Assembly: GCF_900129995.1 (NCBI RefSeq)
Contig: NZ_FQXO01000012.1
Span: 1 to 56,121 of the forward strand
Direction of reading: 5' to 3'
DNA from: Caloranaerobacter azorensis DSM 13643
GTDB taxonomy: Bacteria > Bacillota > Clostridia > Tissierellales > Thermohalobacteraceae
Length of the DNA stretch: 56,121 nt
Shown: positions 35,498-46,612 of the stretch, piece after piece
Numbering within the stretch: position 1 is the stretch's first letter
Layout of the letters: each line of letters starts with the position of its first letter
Notes under the pieces: model-generated
Databases searched by the model: none
Told to the model about the DNA's origin: nothing
What the model saw: the letters and a program-made list of their open reading frames with translations, nothing else
Made by a program: the position numbers and the translations under genes

Positions 35498-37133
35498 AAT
35501 CTTCAATAGAAATTTTTACTATTAAGTTATTAATAATCTTAAATTCTCCTTTTTGTCCAACTTTTAAATCATCAATTATTGCATCTTCTTCATCTTCAAG
35601 TTCTATTTCAACATCTTTACTAATTATATACTCATATTCCTCATCATCTGTTTGGATTGTTAATTTTATTCCTGATTTATAATCAGTTATGGCTACTATC
35701 TTTCCCTCTATCTCTAATTCTAATGCTTTTGCTTTTATTAATTCCACTTTTCCATCTTCAATCTTGACTTCTATTTCCATTCCCTCTATAAGATCAGATA
35801 AATCGGCATCCCTACCCTCTATATTAATTTTAACATCTCTATCTATATCAAACTCATAAACTTCTTCTGATACAGTTATCTTTATACTATTTTCATCTAT
35901 AGATGTTAAAATACCTTCTATTTCGTATTCATCTTCAATTTCTTTCCTTACTCTTTCCCTGTGAACAAAAATTTCTCTTATCCTGTTTTGCTTATCAACT
36001 ATTACTGTAATTGTATCTCCTATATTGATATCTTCAAATCTTCCTCTTTCATTTTTGAATTTAACTTTAGCATCTTTTAAAACATCGAATATAGCTAACA
36101 TTTGTTTTATTTGAACAGCAACTCTTCTAGGTTCTGCTTTAGAGATTTCTTTTACTTCTCCTGTATATCTTACTATTATTTTCTGAACAGAATCATCATT
36201 TTTTAATACTTCTATATATACTACTTCTCCATTTTCTAATTCTACTCTTACTCTATATCCTTTTTTGATGTCTGAAAAATCTATTCTTTTTTCACCATTA
36301 TAAATTACGGTATTTTCATTTACAGTAAAGACTTTTAACTCTTTATCTATCTTAAGTACTAAATTCTGCTCATATATGTCATCAACTACTCCTATTATCT
36401 CTTTGTCATCTACATCACTGTCTACTTTATCATCTAATCTTGAAAACAATACTGCCATTTCAGCTCTAGTCATAGTTCCCATAGGATTAAATCTTTTTTG
36501 AGGATCTCCATTCATTAGTCCTAATTCATTAGCTAAATATACATATCCAACTGAACCTAACGGTACTGCTGGAGCGTCAACAAACGGCAGCTCATCTTTC
36601 ATATGCTTTTTAGCTTCTTCTTCATAACCTAATGCTCTTATTACATATTTAGCTACTTCATGCCTTTTAGCTGGCCCTTGTGGATTAAAATACATCATAT
36701 CAACATCATCTAGTATTCCTTTTTCATATGCTATATTTATATAACCTTTAGCCCATTCGCCTACCTTCTTACCTTTATATTTTTTAGGAAGCTCTCTTAC
36801 TAATTTTGCTTGGTCCTGCCATCCCATTATTCTTAAACACATTATTATCGTTTCTAATTTTGTAACAGGTTTTTTAGGAGCATATATTCCTTTACCATAC
36901 CCTTCTATAAGTCCCTTTTTAGCCATTTTTTCAATAGCTTTTCTAGCCCATGAATAACCCTCTAAATCATCAAATACTTTATTAGTCAAAAACGCTGTTT
37001 GATTAAATTTTTCAAATGTCTTTTCAACCTTCCAACTTTTATCTTTACCCCACCCTTTTGCAAATGAAGCTGAAATAGTTACTGAAAACAACATAGTAGA
37101 AACTACTATTAATGATACAACTTTCTTTAACAC
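35496..37133 (-). CDS. SLH-domain surface protein with repeated beta-domains
   Basis: A signal peptide (VSLIVVSTMLFSVTISASFA) is followed by three SLH domains in the first ~210 residues (for example GYSWARKAIEKMAKKGLIEGY and GLMNGDPQKRFNPMGTMTRA). Then come about four repeats of roughly 70 residues of the form G-x-V-x-x-I ... vtVnxdT ... dLxxGxxVxV. SLH domains bind secondary wall polymer in the envelope. I start at GTG 37131-37133, nine bases after AGGAGG. That ribosome site is the 3' arm of a hairpin (37140-37178). The repeat units are shared with the next gene, 37200-39077, so the two are paralogues. Confidence 0.85.
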   Translation of the reverse strand: MLKKVVSLIVVSTMLFSVTISASFAKGWGKDKSWKVEKTFEKFNQTAFLTNKVFDDLEGYSWARKAIEKMAKKGLIEGYGKGIYAPKKPVTKLETIIMCLRIMGWQDQAKLVRELPKKYKGKKVGEWAKGYINIAYEKGILDDVDMMYFNPQGPAKRHEVAKYVIRALGYEEEAKKHMKDELPFVDAPAVPLGSVGYVYLANELGLMNGDPQKRFNPMGTMTRAEMAVLFSRLDDKVDSDVDDKEIIGVVDDIYEQNLVLKIDKELKVFTVNENTVIYNGEKRIDFSDIKKGYRVRVELENGEVVYIEVLKNDDSVQKIIVRYTGEVKEISKAEPRRVAVQIKQMLAIFDVLKDAKVKFKNERGRFEDINIGDTITVIVDKQNRIREIFVHRERVRKEIEDEYEIEGILTSIDENSIKITVSEEVYEFDIDRDVKINIEGRDADLSDLIEGMEIEVKIEDGKVELIKAKALELEIEGKIVAITDYKSGIKLTIQTDDEEYEYIISKDVEIELEDEEDAIIDDLKVGQKGEFKIINNLIVKISIED

Positions 37134-37139
37134 AACAAA

Positions 37140-37178
37140 CACCCTCCTTATTTTTTTATAATATATATTCGGAGGGTG
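37140..37178 (-). promoter_or_regulatory. Hairpin sequestering the ribosome site of an SLH gene
   Basis: On the minus strand CACCCTCC (37171-37178) is exactly complementary to the ribosome site GGAGGGTG (37140-37147), with a 23-base AT-rich loop. Closing this 8-bp stem would hide the Shine-Dalgarno sequence of the gene starting at 37133. Confidence 0.65.
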
Positions 37179-37199
37179 CATTGATATTTTGGGGGTGTT

Positions 37200-39077
37200 T
37201 TATTTAACTTTTTGTGTTACTATTATAGTTTTAGCAGTAAATATACCGCCATCAAAATGTCCTATTGCTATTACTTTATCTCCTTTTCGTAAATTTCTAA
37301 ATTTTATTCTATCTCCATCACTATCTATAAAAGATGTAAATTTAGTTATATCTATACGAACAACTTCCTTTTTGCCTGTATTGTAGTTAATTACAGATAA
37401 TACTATGACTTCTGCATCATCATTTAGATATTCTATCTCTCCTTCGTATCTATCATTCTGCTCTATAGGCTCTACTTCCATTGAAATTATTTCATCACTT
37501 TCAATATCTAATTCAACAAAATAACCGAGCCTCAAATCATATATATTACCATTATCGTTGTCAATATCTATATCTATGTCTTTAGATAGATAATACGATA
37601 CTTCCTTGCCGTCTTTGTTAACTATTGTTAGTTTAGGTCTATCGGCAATAAGTATTTCTTTAATTGTACCTTCATCTTCACTTTTGATTACTCTTGCTTC
37701 AATCTCTTTTATAACATTATATTCAACTTCTATTGCTACTTTATCTCCTCTCCTTAGATCAGTAATTTCAGCATTCTTATTATTTCTTTCTATATCCGCC
37801 CTTTTATAAACAGGAAATTCATATATTTCACCATTTTCGTCTTCAACTACTAAATTAGGCTCTGGTTTATACTTTATATCTTTTATAATACCTTTTATAT
37901 GTTTATCTTTACTTTCTGCTACAATCTTAACTATCTTTTTATTTTTAACTTGTAATTCAACTAAATCTCCCTCTTTAATTTTATAGATGAATGACTCTTT
38001 ACCATTTAAAATTACTTTCACATCTTTAGCTATATAAAAAGCTCTTGTTTCATTTTCCCCATTTTTTTCATATTCTATTGTAAGTATTGCCGGAGTCGTA
38101 AGAGCTAATGAATCTACTTTACCTGAATATTCTTCTTCTATACTTTTAACTTTCATTGATACTACTTTATTTTTGTTTGTAACTTCAGCCTCAACAGTTA
38201 ACCCCTCTACTAACTCATTAAATTTTATCCTATCTCCATCCAATGTTATAATTGTATCTGAATTAACTTTATATATATTTTTCTGTTTATTCTCATCTTC
38301 AATAGTAACATACATTTCATTTGTAGCTTTCAATATACTCGATATAGTACCTGATATTGTTATAGTATCTTCATTAACTAAAATCTGCTCTATCTTCTCA
38401 TTTTCATTAATATAGTCGTAAGCTATTGAAAGCATTTTTGCCATTATTGCACGATTTATAGGTGCCTTAGGATTAAATTTACCTTTTGAATCACCTTTTG
38501 AATTGATTATACCTTTTTGTATCATCATGTCTACATAAGGTGTGATTTGTGCAGGAATAATTTCAGCATCCTTAAATGGCAGCACTATTATAGTCTTACT
38601 TTTTGCTTCATCTTCAAGCCCCATAGCCCTTGTAAGGAATATACATATTTCTTCTTTAGTAGCAGGCGTTTTAGCTCTTCCACTCTTATAATACTCTCTT
38701 AAAACTTCTTCTGAAACTATACCCTTATGTAAAGCAACAGCAATACCATCATAAGCCCATGATTCAACCTTTAACTCATCTAATAGATGTCTATATTTAT
38801 TTTTTATAGTTTCAATTGTACTATTATCCAATTTATATAACCTTGAAATCATAACTAAAGCTTGTGATTTTGTAACTTCCTTATTAGGTTTAAATGTAGC
38901 ATCCGGATATCCTGTGATTATACCTAAATCCTTTACTTTTTTTATATAATCTTCTGCCCAATAGTTATCCGGTACATCTGTAAATATTTGTGCATATGCA
39001 GAAATATTAGTTAAATTTAAACTAAATATTAAGACTGAAAATAGCACTATTTTTGTTATCTTTTTAAAAATCTTCAT
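37200..39077 (-). CDS. SLH-domain surface protein with five repeated beta-domains
   Basis: The 625-residue protein has a signal peptide (VLFSVLIFSLNLTNISAYA) and three SLH domains in residues 30-220 (ITGYPDATFKPNKEVTKSQA is the clearest). About five tandem repeats of about 70 residues follow, similar to those of the neighbouring SLH protein (units opening ISGTISSI, YSGKVDSL, IKGIIKDI, DEGTIKEI and YEGEIEYL). No catalytic domain is visible; the role is structural or scaffolding on the cell surface. It lies between a TolC-like gene and the paralogue downstream, with short spacers, so the three form one operon. Confidence 0.87.
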   Translation of the reverse strand: MKIFKKITKIVLFSVLIFSLNLTNISAYAQIFTDVPDNYWAEDYIKKVKDLGIITGYPDATFKPNKEVTKSQALVMISRLYKLDNSTIETIKNKYRHLLDELKVESWAYDGIAVALHKGIVSEEVLREYYKSGRAKTPATKEEICIFLTRAMGLEDEAKSKTIIVLPFKDAEIIPAQITPYVDMMIQKGIINSKGDSKGKFNPKAPINRAIMAKMLSIAYDYINENEKIEQILVNEDTITISGTISSILKATNEMYVTIEDENKQKNIYKVNSDTIITLDGDRIKFNELVEGLTVEAEVTNKNKVVSMKVKSIEEEYSGKVDSLALTTPAILTIEYEKNGENETRAFYIAKDVKVILNGKESFIYKIKEGDLVELQVKNKKIVKIVAESKDKHIKGIIKDIKYKPEPNLVVEDENGEIYEFPVYKRADIERNNKNAEITDLRRGDKVAIEVEYNVIKEIEARVIKSEDEGTIKEILIADRPKLTIVNKDGKEVSYYLSKDIDIDIDNDNGNIYDLRLGYFVELDIESDEIISMEVEPIEQNDRYEGEIEYLNDDAEVIVLSVINYNTGKKEVVRIDITKFTSFIDSDGDRIKFRNLRKGDKVIAIGHFDGGIFTAKTIIVTQKVK

Positions 39078-39120
39078 ACTTTAAAATACACCCTCTTTCT
39101 TATAAATTATAGAGATTTAT

Positions 39121-40299
39121 CTATCTTAAATATATCTCTTGTAATTCTCTTTTACCTAATCCTGTACTATATTTAAAGTCAAGCAATGCAATATTATAAT
39201 TATAAATTTGACTTGCTAAATCATTTTTTGCTCTCATAAGCTCTATTCTCGCTTTAGTAACATCATTTGGTGTTTTTTGTCCAGCTTCATATCCCAACAT
39301 TGCTAATCTTAATGCTTCCTCTGATTTTTTTACTGCCATTTCGCAAGTTTTAATCTGTTTTTCAGCAGTTAAAAGTTTAATATAAGCCATTCTTACTTCC
39401 ATTTCTATTCCCTTTTCTACCATTTCTAAATTCTTTATGGCTTCTTCAAGTCCTATTTCATATTCTTTATACTTGTATGTATTTTTAGGATATACTGCTT
39501 CTGCTGCTTTAAACACTAATTTTGTTAATTCTACTTTTTCTTTCACTGTCTTTAGCAGTGCATTGTTTTTAAGTGCTTTTTCTATAGAATCTTGTAATTC
39601 TATTTTATCATGTTTTTCGTATTGGATAATTTGATCGAGTTTTATTTCTTGATCTAATGGCAATCCCAAAATATTATTGAAATTCATTTTTTGAAATTGA
39701 TAACCCATCTGTGCAGATGTATAAGATGTTTGAGCTTGAGAGACAGCACATTCCATTTCTAATAATTCTTGATTTGACAAAAGTCCAAGTTCAAACATTT
39801 TTTTACTTTGTTCATACTGCTTTTTAGCCAAATCCAAACTTTCTTTAGCTATTTCCACTCTTTTCAAAGCTTGCATCACATCATAATATGCTTTTTCTAC
39901 ATTATATTTTATTTCGTTCTGCTTTATCTCTTTGTTCCACTTAGCTATTTGAAAATTTAACTCTATTGCACGTTTAGTTACTCCCATATCATTTTTCATT
40001 TCTTCCATGATTTGCGCTGACATCTTCCAAGGTTCAAACGCCATTTTTTCCGAATCTTCTTTAGAGACCTCGTATTTATCTAGCCTTTTCATTTCTTTCT
40101 CATAAAATAATTCTGCTTTTTTTACATTTAAATCTTGAATTAAAATATCTCTATTATGTTTTAGTGCATAATCCACTGCCTGTTGCAAATTAAAATTCAT
40201 CACTTTTTGACTACTATCACTATCGTCAGTACAATAACCTATAGAAATTACTGAAAATAGCAACATAAGAGCAGTTAATACCGTTAAAACTCTTTTCAT
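39121..40299 (-). CDS. TolC/outer-membrane-efflux-like coiled-coil protein
   Basis: The 392-residue secreted protein has a signal peptide and two long helical coiled-coil repeats separated by short loops, the TolC-family (OEP) pattern. The first repeat is in about residues 30-220, the second in 225-392, with LSNQELLEMECAVSQAQTSY and KTPNDVTKARIELMRAKNDLA as the paired helix-turn motifs. TolC proteins are trimeric outer-membrane channels, yet this genome looks monoderm with SLH proteins and no porins in the window. A role in the S-layer or as a periplasm-like spacer is possible. It is first in an operon with two SLH genes. Confidence 0.8.
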   Translation of the reverse strand: MKRVLTVLTALMLLFSVISIGYCTDDSDSSQKVMNFNLQQAVDYALKHNRDILIQDLNVKKAELFYEKEMKRLDKYEVSKEDSEKMAFEPWKMSAQIMEEMKNDMGVTKRAIELNFQIAKWNKEIKQNEIKYNVEKAYYDVMQALKRVEIAKESLDLAKKQYEQSKKMFELGLLSNQELLEMECAVSQAQTSYTSAQMGYQFQKMNFNNILGLPLDQEIKLDQIIQYEKHDKIELQDSIEKALKNNALLKTVKEKVELTKLVFKAAEAVYPKNTYKYKEYEIGLEEAIKNLEMVEKGIEMEVRMAYIKLLTAEKQIKTCEMAVKKSEEALRLAMLGYEAGQKTPNDVTKARIELMRAKNDLASQIYNYNIALLDFKYSTGLGKRELQEIYLR

Positions 40300-40394
40300 T
40301 TTAAAAGTCCTCCTTTTACATAGCCTTTAATAAAAGATTATCCCATTTAATGCAAATTGTCAATATTTTCAATTCAAACTAAAGTATCAATTTT

Positions 40395-40424
40395 AAAAAA
40401 AAAGTACGGGCATCCGCCCGTACT
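40395..40424 (-). terminator. Strong terminator after the S-layer protein gene
   Basis: AGTACGGGC-ATCC-GCCCGTACT (40403-40424) is a near-perfect GC-rich stem followed on the minus strand by nine T's. It fits a highly expressed gene. Confidence 0.95.
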
Positions 40425-40435
40425 CCCTAGCTTAA

Positions 40436-42952
40436 TTATCTTTTGAAGAATAATACCTTAACTACTCCGTCTTCCATTAAGCAGTATAATGTGTCTCTGT
40501 TATCTCCTTCATCATCAACATCTGAGAAGTCTGCTTCTTCGAATTCAGCTTTTCCATCTTTATTAATTTCTACTCTGTATACTAATGCATCATCAGCAAC
40601 TTTGTAAGTTACATCGTTTATATCAAAGTAACTTCCTGAAACTGAGTCTTCATCAACTGTACCATCTACAACACTGAATCCTGCTACTGTTATAGAACTC
40701 ATGTTGTCATATACTGCATCAGCTACAATCTTAATTTGATCATCTGATAATAATTCGTAAACAACTACTGTATTTTCGTCTTTTTGCTCTTTAGCTTTGT
40801 ATGTTTCTGTTCCATCTGGAGTAGCTATTTCATATTCATATTTATATCCGCTTGAAGCTATTTTATCTCTGTCTAGAACAAACGCTACTTTGTACTCTTT
40901 AGTTTCGCCTAAACTTACATTATTAGAATCTGTTATAAGCACAACATTTGCTTTTACTTTATCAGCTTTGAATTTTATACCAAGGTCATTTCCAGCTGTC
41001 TTTTCAATGTCTTCCCACTTAACATATTCAACAGTACCATCATCTTTAACTTGGAACATTACTGCGTTATCTACATAAACCTTATTTGCAGCTTCTGCTA
41101 CTTTAATATAATCATATTTAGAACTAAATTCTTTAGCTGTATAATCTGATAAGCTACTAACTTTTTCTGCTTTAACTATCTCTTCATCTTCATTGATAGT
41201 AAACTTATAGAATGCATTTAATTTTGATGTTTGTTTGTCGTCAGCTTCCTCATTATATTCTTTTAATCCGTCAAATTTTTCGCTACTGTCATCGTTGCTA
41301 GGTATTGACACTTTATAAGTTACTTCTTTGATTTTATCATCAACTATCTTTTCTACTTTTACTCTTTCATCTAATTTGTCACCTTTAGCTACTACGAAAC
41401 CATAGAATGTAGTTGTATCTTCTTCAACATCTGCTGCAATGTATACAACGTCTCCTTTGTTATTTAATAAAGCTTCAACATCTTTATCAAATAACTTATC
41501 TAAACCTTCTAAATCTGTACTGCTGTAATGTTCTCCTTCATCTGTTGACATATAAATATTAGATGCTACATCAATGTAATCTCCATCTATTCTTACTTGT
41601 TTATCATCACTGTCTATTCTATCGAATTCACCTTCTACTTTCTTATCTGTTGCTACAATGATGTATTTATCTGAAGCATACTCTTTATAATCGAAATACA
41701 TACCTTCTTCAAGGTCTTTGTATTCAGCTGCTTCACCATTTATAACAACTGTCATTTTCTTAGCATCATCTAAATCTCTTATTGTTTTAGTTCTGTTTCC
41801 TTTAGTGTATACCAATTTGCTGTCTTTTACATCTTTAATTAAACCAGCTTCTTGTGGATCATAAGCTTCGATAGTTACTATCTCGTCTCCATTTAATACA
41901 ATTTTAGCAAATAATCCGCTAGTTAATTTTTCATCATCATCTAATTTAGAACCGTCTTTGTACACTTTAGCTATTACTTTATCTTTGTCATTTAATGCGA
42001 TATCATATGTTTTACCTTCGTTAAGAAGTTTGATATCTTCTAATTTCTCAACTTCTACATCTTTAGTATCTCCATTGATTTTAGCTATATAGTCATATTT
42101 AACTGTTGACTTAACTGTAATATCTAAAACTTTTCCGCTTTTAACCCATAATTTAACTATTGCATTTTCTAATCCAGCAAGTTTAATTCCGTCTAATACT
42201 TTGTACTCTTCTTTTTCTGTATAAGCTCCGTCTTTTTTCTCATTTACTACTATTTCTTTTTTATCTGTGTCTACTGAAACAACTTGAGCTTCAACAGTAC
42301 TTAAACCTAATTTGTCAAGAAGAGTTTTGTCTGATTCTTCATATTGTTTTAAGTCACCATATCCTGTTTGAACCATCATTTTTACATCTAATGAATTGTC
42401 TAATAATTGAGCTACTATTCCTCTTGGAGCTGCAAGACCAATTACTCCATCTACACCATCAGTTACATCTTTCTCATCAGCTAATGCTAAATAACCTAAT
42501 GGATATCCTCCTCTGTCTTCAGCAGCAGGCTTATATCCTAATGCTCTCATGATTAATGTTACTGCTTGTTCATAAGTTACAGGAGCATTTGGAGCAAAAG
42601 TTCCGTCTCCCATACCATTAACATAACCTAATTTTGAAGCTATGTTAATGTATCCTGATGCCCAGTGATCTGCAGGAACATCAGTGAATTGAGTAGCACC
42701 TTTAGCTGCATCAGCTGCTGCTTTTAAGTTTAATGTTCTTATAACTGCAGCAGTGAATTCTGCTCTTGTAATAGAATTGTTCGGTCTGAAAGTTCCGTCT
42801 GGATAACCGTTTAAAACACCTAGTGCAGTTAATCTAGCAACTGCATCTTCATATTTTGTACCTTCAACATCGCTTGGAGTAGCCGCTAAAGCAAAACTGA
42901 AAGTTCCAAGCACTAATGAAAGTACTAAAACTAGTGATAAAATCTTCTTCAT
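40436..42952 (-). CDS. Probable major S-layer protein with SLH domains
   Basis: The 838-residue protein has a signal peptide ending FSFALA-ATPSD and two or three SLH domains in residues 28-185 (VLNGYPDGTFRPNNSITRAEF, YVNGMGDGTFAPNAPVTYEQA). A long acidic, Lys/Asp/Val-rich, cysteine-poor beta-strand region follows. These are S-layer traits, as are a perfect promoter (43098-43126), a structured leader of about 138 bases, a strong AAAGGAGG site and a strong terminator. The central region includes the ~70-residue repeat type seen in the two neighbouring SLH proteins. It stands between the TolC-SLH operon and pyrG, with its own transcript. Confidence 0.88.
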   Translation of the reverse strand: MKKILSLVLVLSLVLGTFSFALAATPSDVEGTKYEDAVARLTALGVLNGYPDGTFRPNNSITRAEFTAAVIRTLNLKAAADAAKGATQFTDVPADHWASGYINIASKLGYVNGMGDGTFAPNAPVTYEQAVTLIMRALGYKPAAEDRGGYPLGYLALADEKDVTDGVDGVIGLAAPRGIVAQLLDNSLDVKMMVQTGYGDLKQYEESDKTLLDKLGLSTVEAQVVSVDTDKKEIVVNEKKDGAYTEKEEYKVLDGIKLAGLENAIVKLWVKSGKVLDITVKSTVKYDYIAKINGDTKDVEVEKLEDIKLLNEGKTYDIALNDKDKVIAKVYKDGSKLDDDEKLTSGLFAKIVLNGDEIVTIEAYDPQEAGLIKDVKDSKLVYTKGNRTKTIRDLDDAKKMTVVINGEAAEYKDLEEGMYFDYKEYASDKYIIVATDKKVEGEFDRIDSDDKQVRIDGDYIDVASNIYMSTDEGEHYSSTDLEGLDKLFDKDVEALLNNKGDVVYIAADVEEDTTTFYGFVVAKGDKLDERVKVEKIVDDKIKEVTYKVSIPSNDDSSEKFDGLKEYNEEADDKQTSKLNAFYKFTINEDEEIVKAEKVSSLSDYTAKEFSSKYDYIKVAEAANKVYVDNAVMFQVKDDGTVEYVKWEDIEKTAGNDLGIKFKADKVKANVVLITDSNNVSLGETKEYKVAFVLDRDKIASSGYKYEYEIATPDGTETYKAKEQKDENTVVVYELLSDDQIKIVADAVYDNMSSITVAGFSVVDGTVDEDSVSGSYFDINDVTYKVADDALVYRVEINKDGKAEFEEADFSDVDDEGDNRDTLYCLMEDGVVKVLFFKR

Positions 42953-43090
42953 TGTCAGAGTCCTCCTCCTTTTTGTATTTTAATTTTAATTGTGAAGAAG
43001 TTTGATCTTTTAAAGATATGTAGTTAGACTGCAACTTCTTCTTAACCAGCCTAACAGATTTTAAGGCATATTCGATAATGCCTATATCAT
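42953..43090 (-). promoter_or_regulatory. Structured 5' leader of the S-layer gene
   Basis: From the predicted start near 43091 the minus-strand RNA carries a GGCAT-ATGCC hairpin (43067-43084) and a long-range pairing of GAAGAAGTT with AACTTCTTC. The ribosome site AAAGGAGGAGG lies near the ATG. Long, stable leaders of this kind stabilise S-layer messages. The rest of the 394-base spacer (43127-43285) is AT-rich with no other feature I recognise. Confidence 0.55.
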
Positions 43091-43097
43091 ATCACTA

Positions 43098-43126
43098 ATT
43101 ATAGCATTGACTAGATAATCAGTCAA
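43098..43126 (-). promoter_or_regulatory. Strong promoter of the S-layer gene
   Basis: Minus-strand TTGACT (43121-43126), 17 bases, TATAAT (43098-43103). Confidence 0.8.
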
Positions 43127-43285
43127 TGGGACAAGTTTTATTGTAATAAAATTGTAATATTGTGTAATTTTTTTGTCCTGCTACACTACCTATTATATAT
43201 TAAAAAGAAGCAATTTACTATTACAATTATGTTACAGTTTAATTGCATTTATAAGTCATTGCCTCTCTTAATTATTACAAAAAAA

Positions 43286-43312
43286 GTATTTCTCCATAAT
43301 ATAGAGAAATAC
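43286..43312 (-). terminator. Terminator after pyrG
   Basis: GTATTTCTC pairs with GAGAAATAC and is followed on the minus strand by TTTTTTTG. Confidence 0.9.
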
Positions 43313-43346
43313 CTTCTTTACCTAAAAAATAAAAGTTAAACGATCA

Positions 43347-44963
<1,617 letters not shown>

Positions 44964-45052
44964 TTATACCTACATAACTATAGTATTTTATCCTACGTTA
45001 AGAAATATGTCAATGTTTCGATAATACATATTATACTCAAAATAACAAATTA

Positions 45053-45083
45053 AAAAGCATGCAAGTTAATCTCACATGCTTTT
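45053..45083 (-). terminator. Terminator after ctpA-like gene
   Basis: AAAAGCATG pairs with CATGCTTTT, followed on the minus strand by a T-rich run. Confidence 0.85.
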
Positions 45084-45112
45084 TTAACTTTTATTATCTA
45101 TACTTCAATATC

Positions 45113-46513
45113 TTATTCTTCCAAAAGCACCTCCACAGCTTTTTGCAATTGTTTATCCTCATTATCCGGTCTTGCATATTCAATAATAGCTTTAGTTAAA
45201 GCATCTTGAGTCGTAAAATCTAATACTCCATAACTATATAATCCATGGTCTTTTTGAAATTTCTTTATTGCTTCAAATGTTACTTCATCAAATACCCCAT
45301 CAGGTTTATTTACTTTATATCCTAATATTTCTAATATCATCTCTGCACCCAATACATCTAATCCTACAACTCCCATTGTTGGTTTTCTTGTTTTATCTAA
45401 AGTAGGAATCTTTGATAAATCTACTTTTGGCTTTAATGTGTTTTCTATTACTATATCCGGTTTAATACCTACCTCGTTAACCTTTCTCATTTTTGGGGTT
45501 AGGTACTCCGCTATTGTCATTTTTATACCACTACCATCTACTAGTGGAAAAACAGTCTGTACTGTACCTTTACCATAAGTCGTAGTTCCTATTATTATAC
45601 CTGCCTTCGAATCTTGGATTGCTCCTGCAAATATTTCTGATGCACTAGCACTGCCACCGTTAACTAATACGGCTAGTTTATATTTGGGTTTTTCTAAATT
45701 CGAATTATATGTTTCAATAGTTCCATCTGCTTTTCTAATATTAACAATAGGACCTTCAGGAACAAAGAATTGAAGTACATCTACAACCTCATCAAGATAT
45801 CCGCCGGGATTATTCCTTAAATCTATAATTAATTTTTTTATATCCTTTTCATCAAATATTTTTAATATATTCTTTAAATTTTCATATGTATTACTATTAA
45901 ATTGTGATATTCTTATATATCCTATCCCATTATCCATAATCTTATATGTAATTGGATTTATCTTTATTATTTCTCTAGTTATATTAAAGTAAATGATACC
46001 ATCTACACCTTTCCTTATTACTCCTAATTTTACTTGTGTTCCAGGCTTACCTCTTATCAGCGATGTCGCTCTATCTACTGTTACACCTTTAATATCAATA
46101 TCATCTACCGTAACAATCCTATCTCCTGGCTTTATTCCTGCTTTAGCTCCAGGTGTCCCGTTAATTGGCGATATTACTGTTATATATCCATCTTTTTCAG
46201 TAATCTGAATTCCTACTCCTCCAAAATTACCCGATACCGACGTATTAAATTCCTTAAATTCCTCTGGTGAATAATAATTACTATATTTGTCAAGTTTACT
46301 GAAAACCCCTTTTATTGCACCCTCTATAAGTTCTTCTTCTGTAATTTCTCCTGCATAATTTGCTTTGACAAATTCAATTATTTGTCTTAGATATTCTAAA
46401 TCTTTCGCTGGAATTTGAGTTTCCTCTCCATTTGCATATATAACACTACTAGAAAAAATTATAATAATAGAAAGTAATAATGCTGAAACTCTTTTTAGAC
46501 GCAATCTCACCAT
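45113..46513 (-). CDS. ctpA: CtpA-type S41 carboxyl-terminal processing protease with PG-binding domain
   Basis: The 466-residue secreted protease has a signal sequence (ALLLSIIIIFSSSVIYA), an N-terminal helical region, a PDZ domain (about 95-170) with GGVGIQI and PGAKAGIKPGDRIV, and an S41 core. The catalytic Ser lies in NGGSASASEIFAGA and Lys315 in YGKGTVQ. A C-terminal peptidoglycan-binding domain (about 390-445) has GVFDEVTFEAIKKFQKDHGL. It probably cleaves exported or membrane proteins at the cell surface. It is upstream of pyrG and downstream of SLH genes, but has its own terminators. Confidence 0.93.
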   Translation of the reverse strand: MVRLRLKRVSALLLSIIIIFSSSVIYANGEETQIPAKDLEYLRQIIEFVKANYAGEITEEELIEGAIKGVFSKLDKYSNYYSPEEFKEFNTSVSGNFGGVGIQITEKDGYITVISPINGTPGAKAGIKPGDRIVTVDDIDIKGVTVDRATSLIRGKPGTQVKLGVIRKGVDGIIYFNITREIIKINPITYKIMDNGIGYIRISQFNSNTYENLKNILKIFDEKDIKKLIIDLRNNPGGYLDEVVDVLQFFVPEGPIVNIRKADGTIETYNSNLEKPKYKLAVLVNGGSASASEIFAGAIQDSKAGIIIGTTTYGKGTVQTVFPLVDGSGIKMTIAEYLTPKMRKVNEVGIKPDIVIENTLKPKVDLSKIPTLDKTRKPTMGVVGLDVLGAEMILEILGYKVNKPDGVFDEVTFEAIKKFQKDHGLYSYGVLDFTTQDALTKAIIEYARPDNEDKQLQKAVEVLLEE

Positions 46514-46580
46514 CTCCTTCTGTCATAATCACTTAAAAATATTCTATAAAATCTGTTGAAATCCTTTCAAAAAAAGAAAA

Positions 46581-46606
46581 CTCCTGATGGAATATTCCAC
46601 CAGGAG
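46581..46606 (-). terminator. Terminator after the 46613-48520 SLH gene
   Basis: CTCCTGATGG and CCACCAGGAG form a long stem, followed on the minus strand by TTTTCTTTTTTTG. Confidence 0.9.
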
Positions 46607-46612
46607 CTTTCT

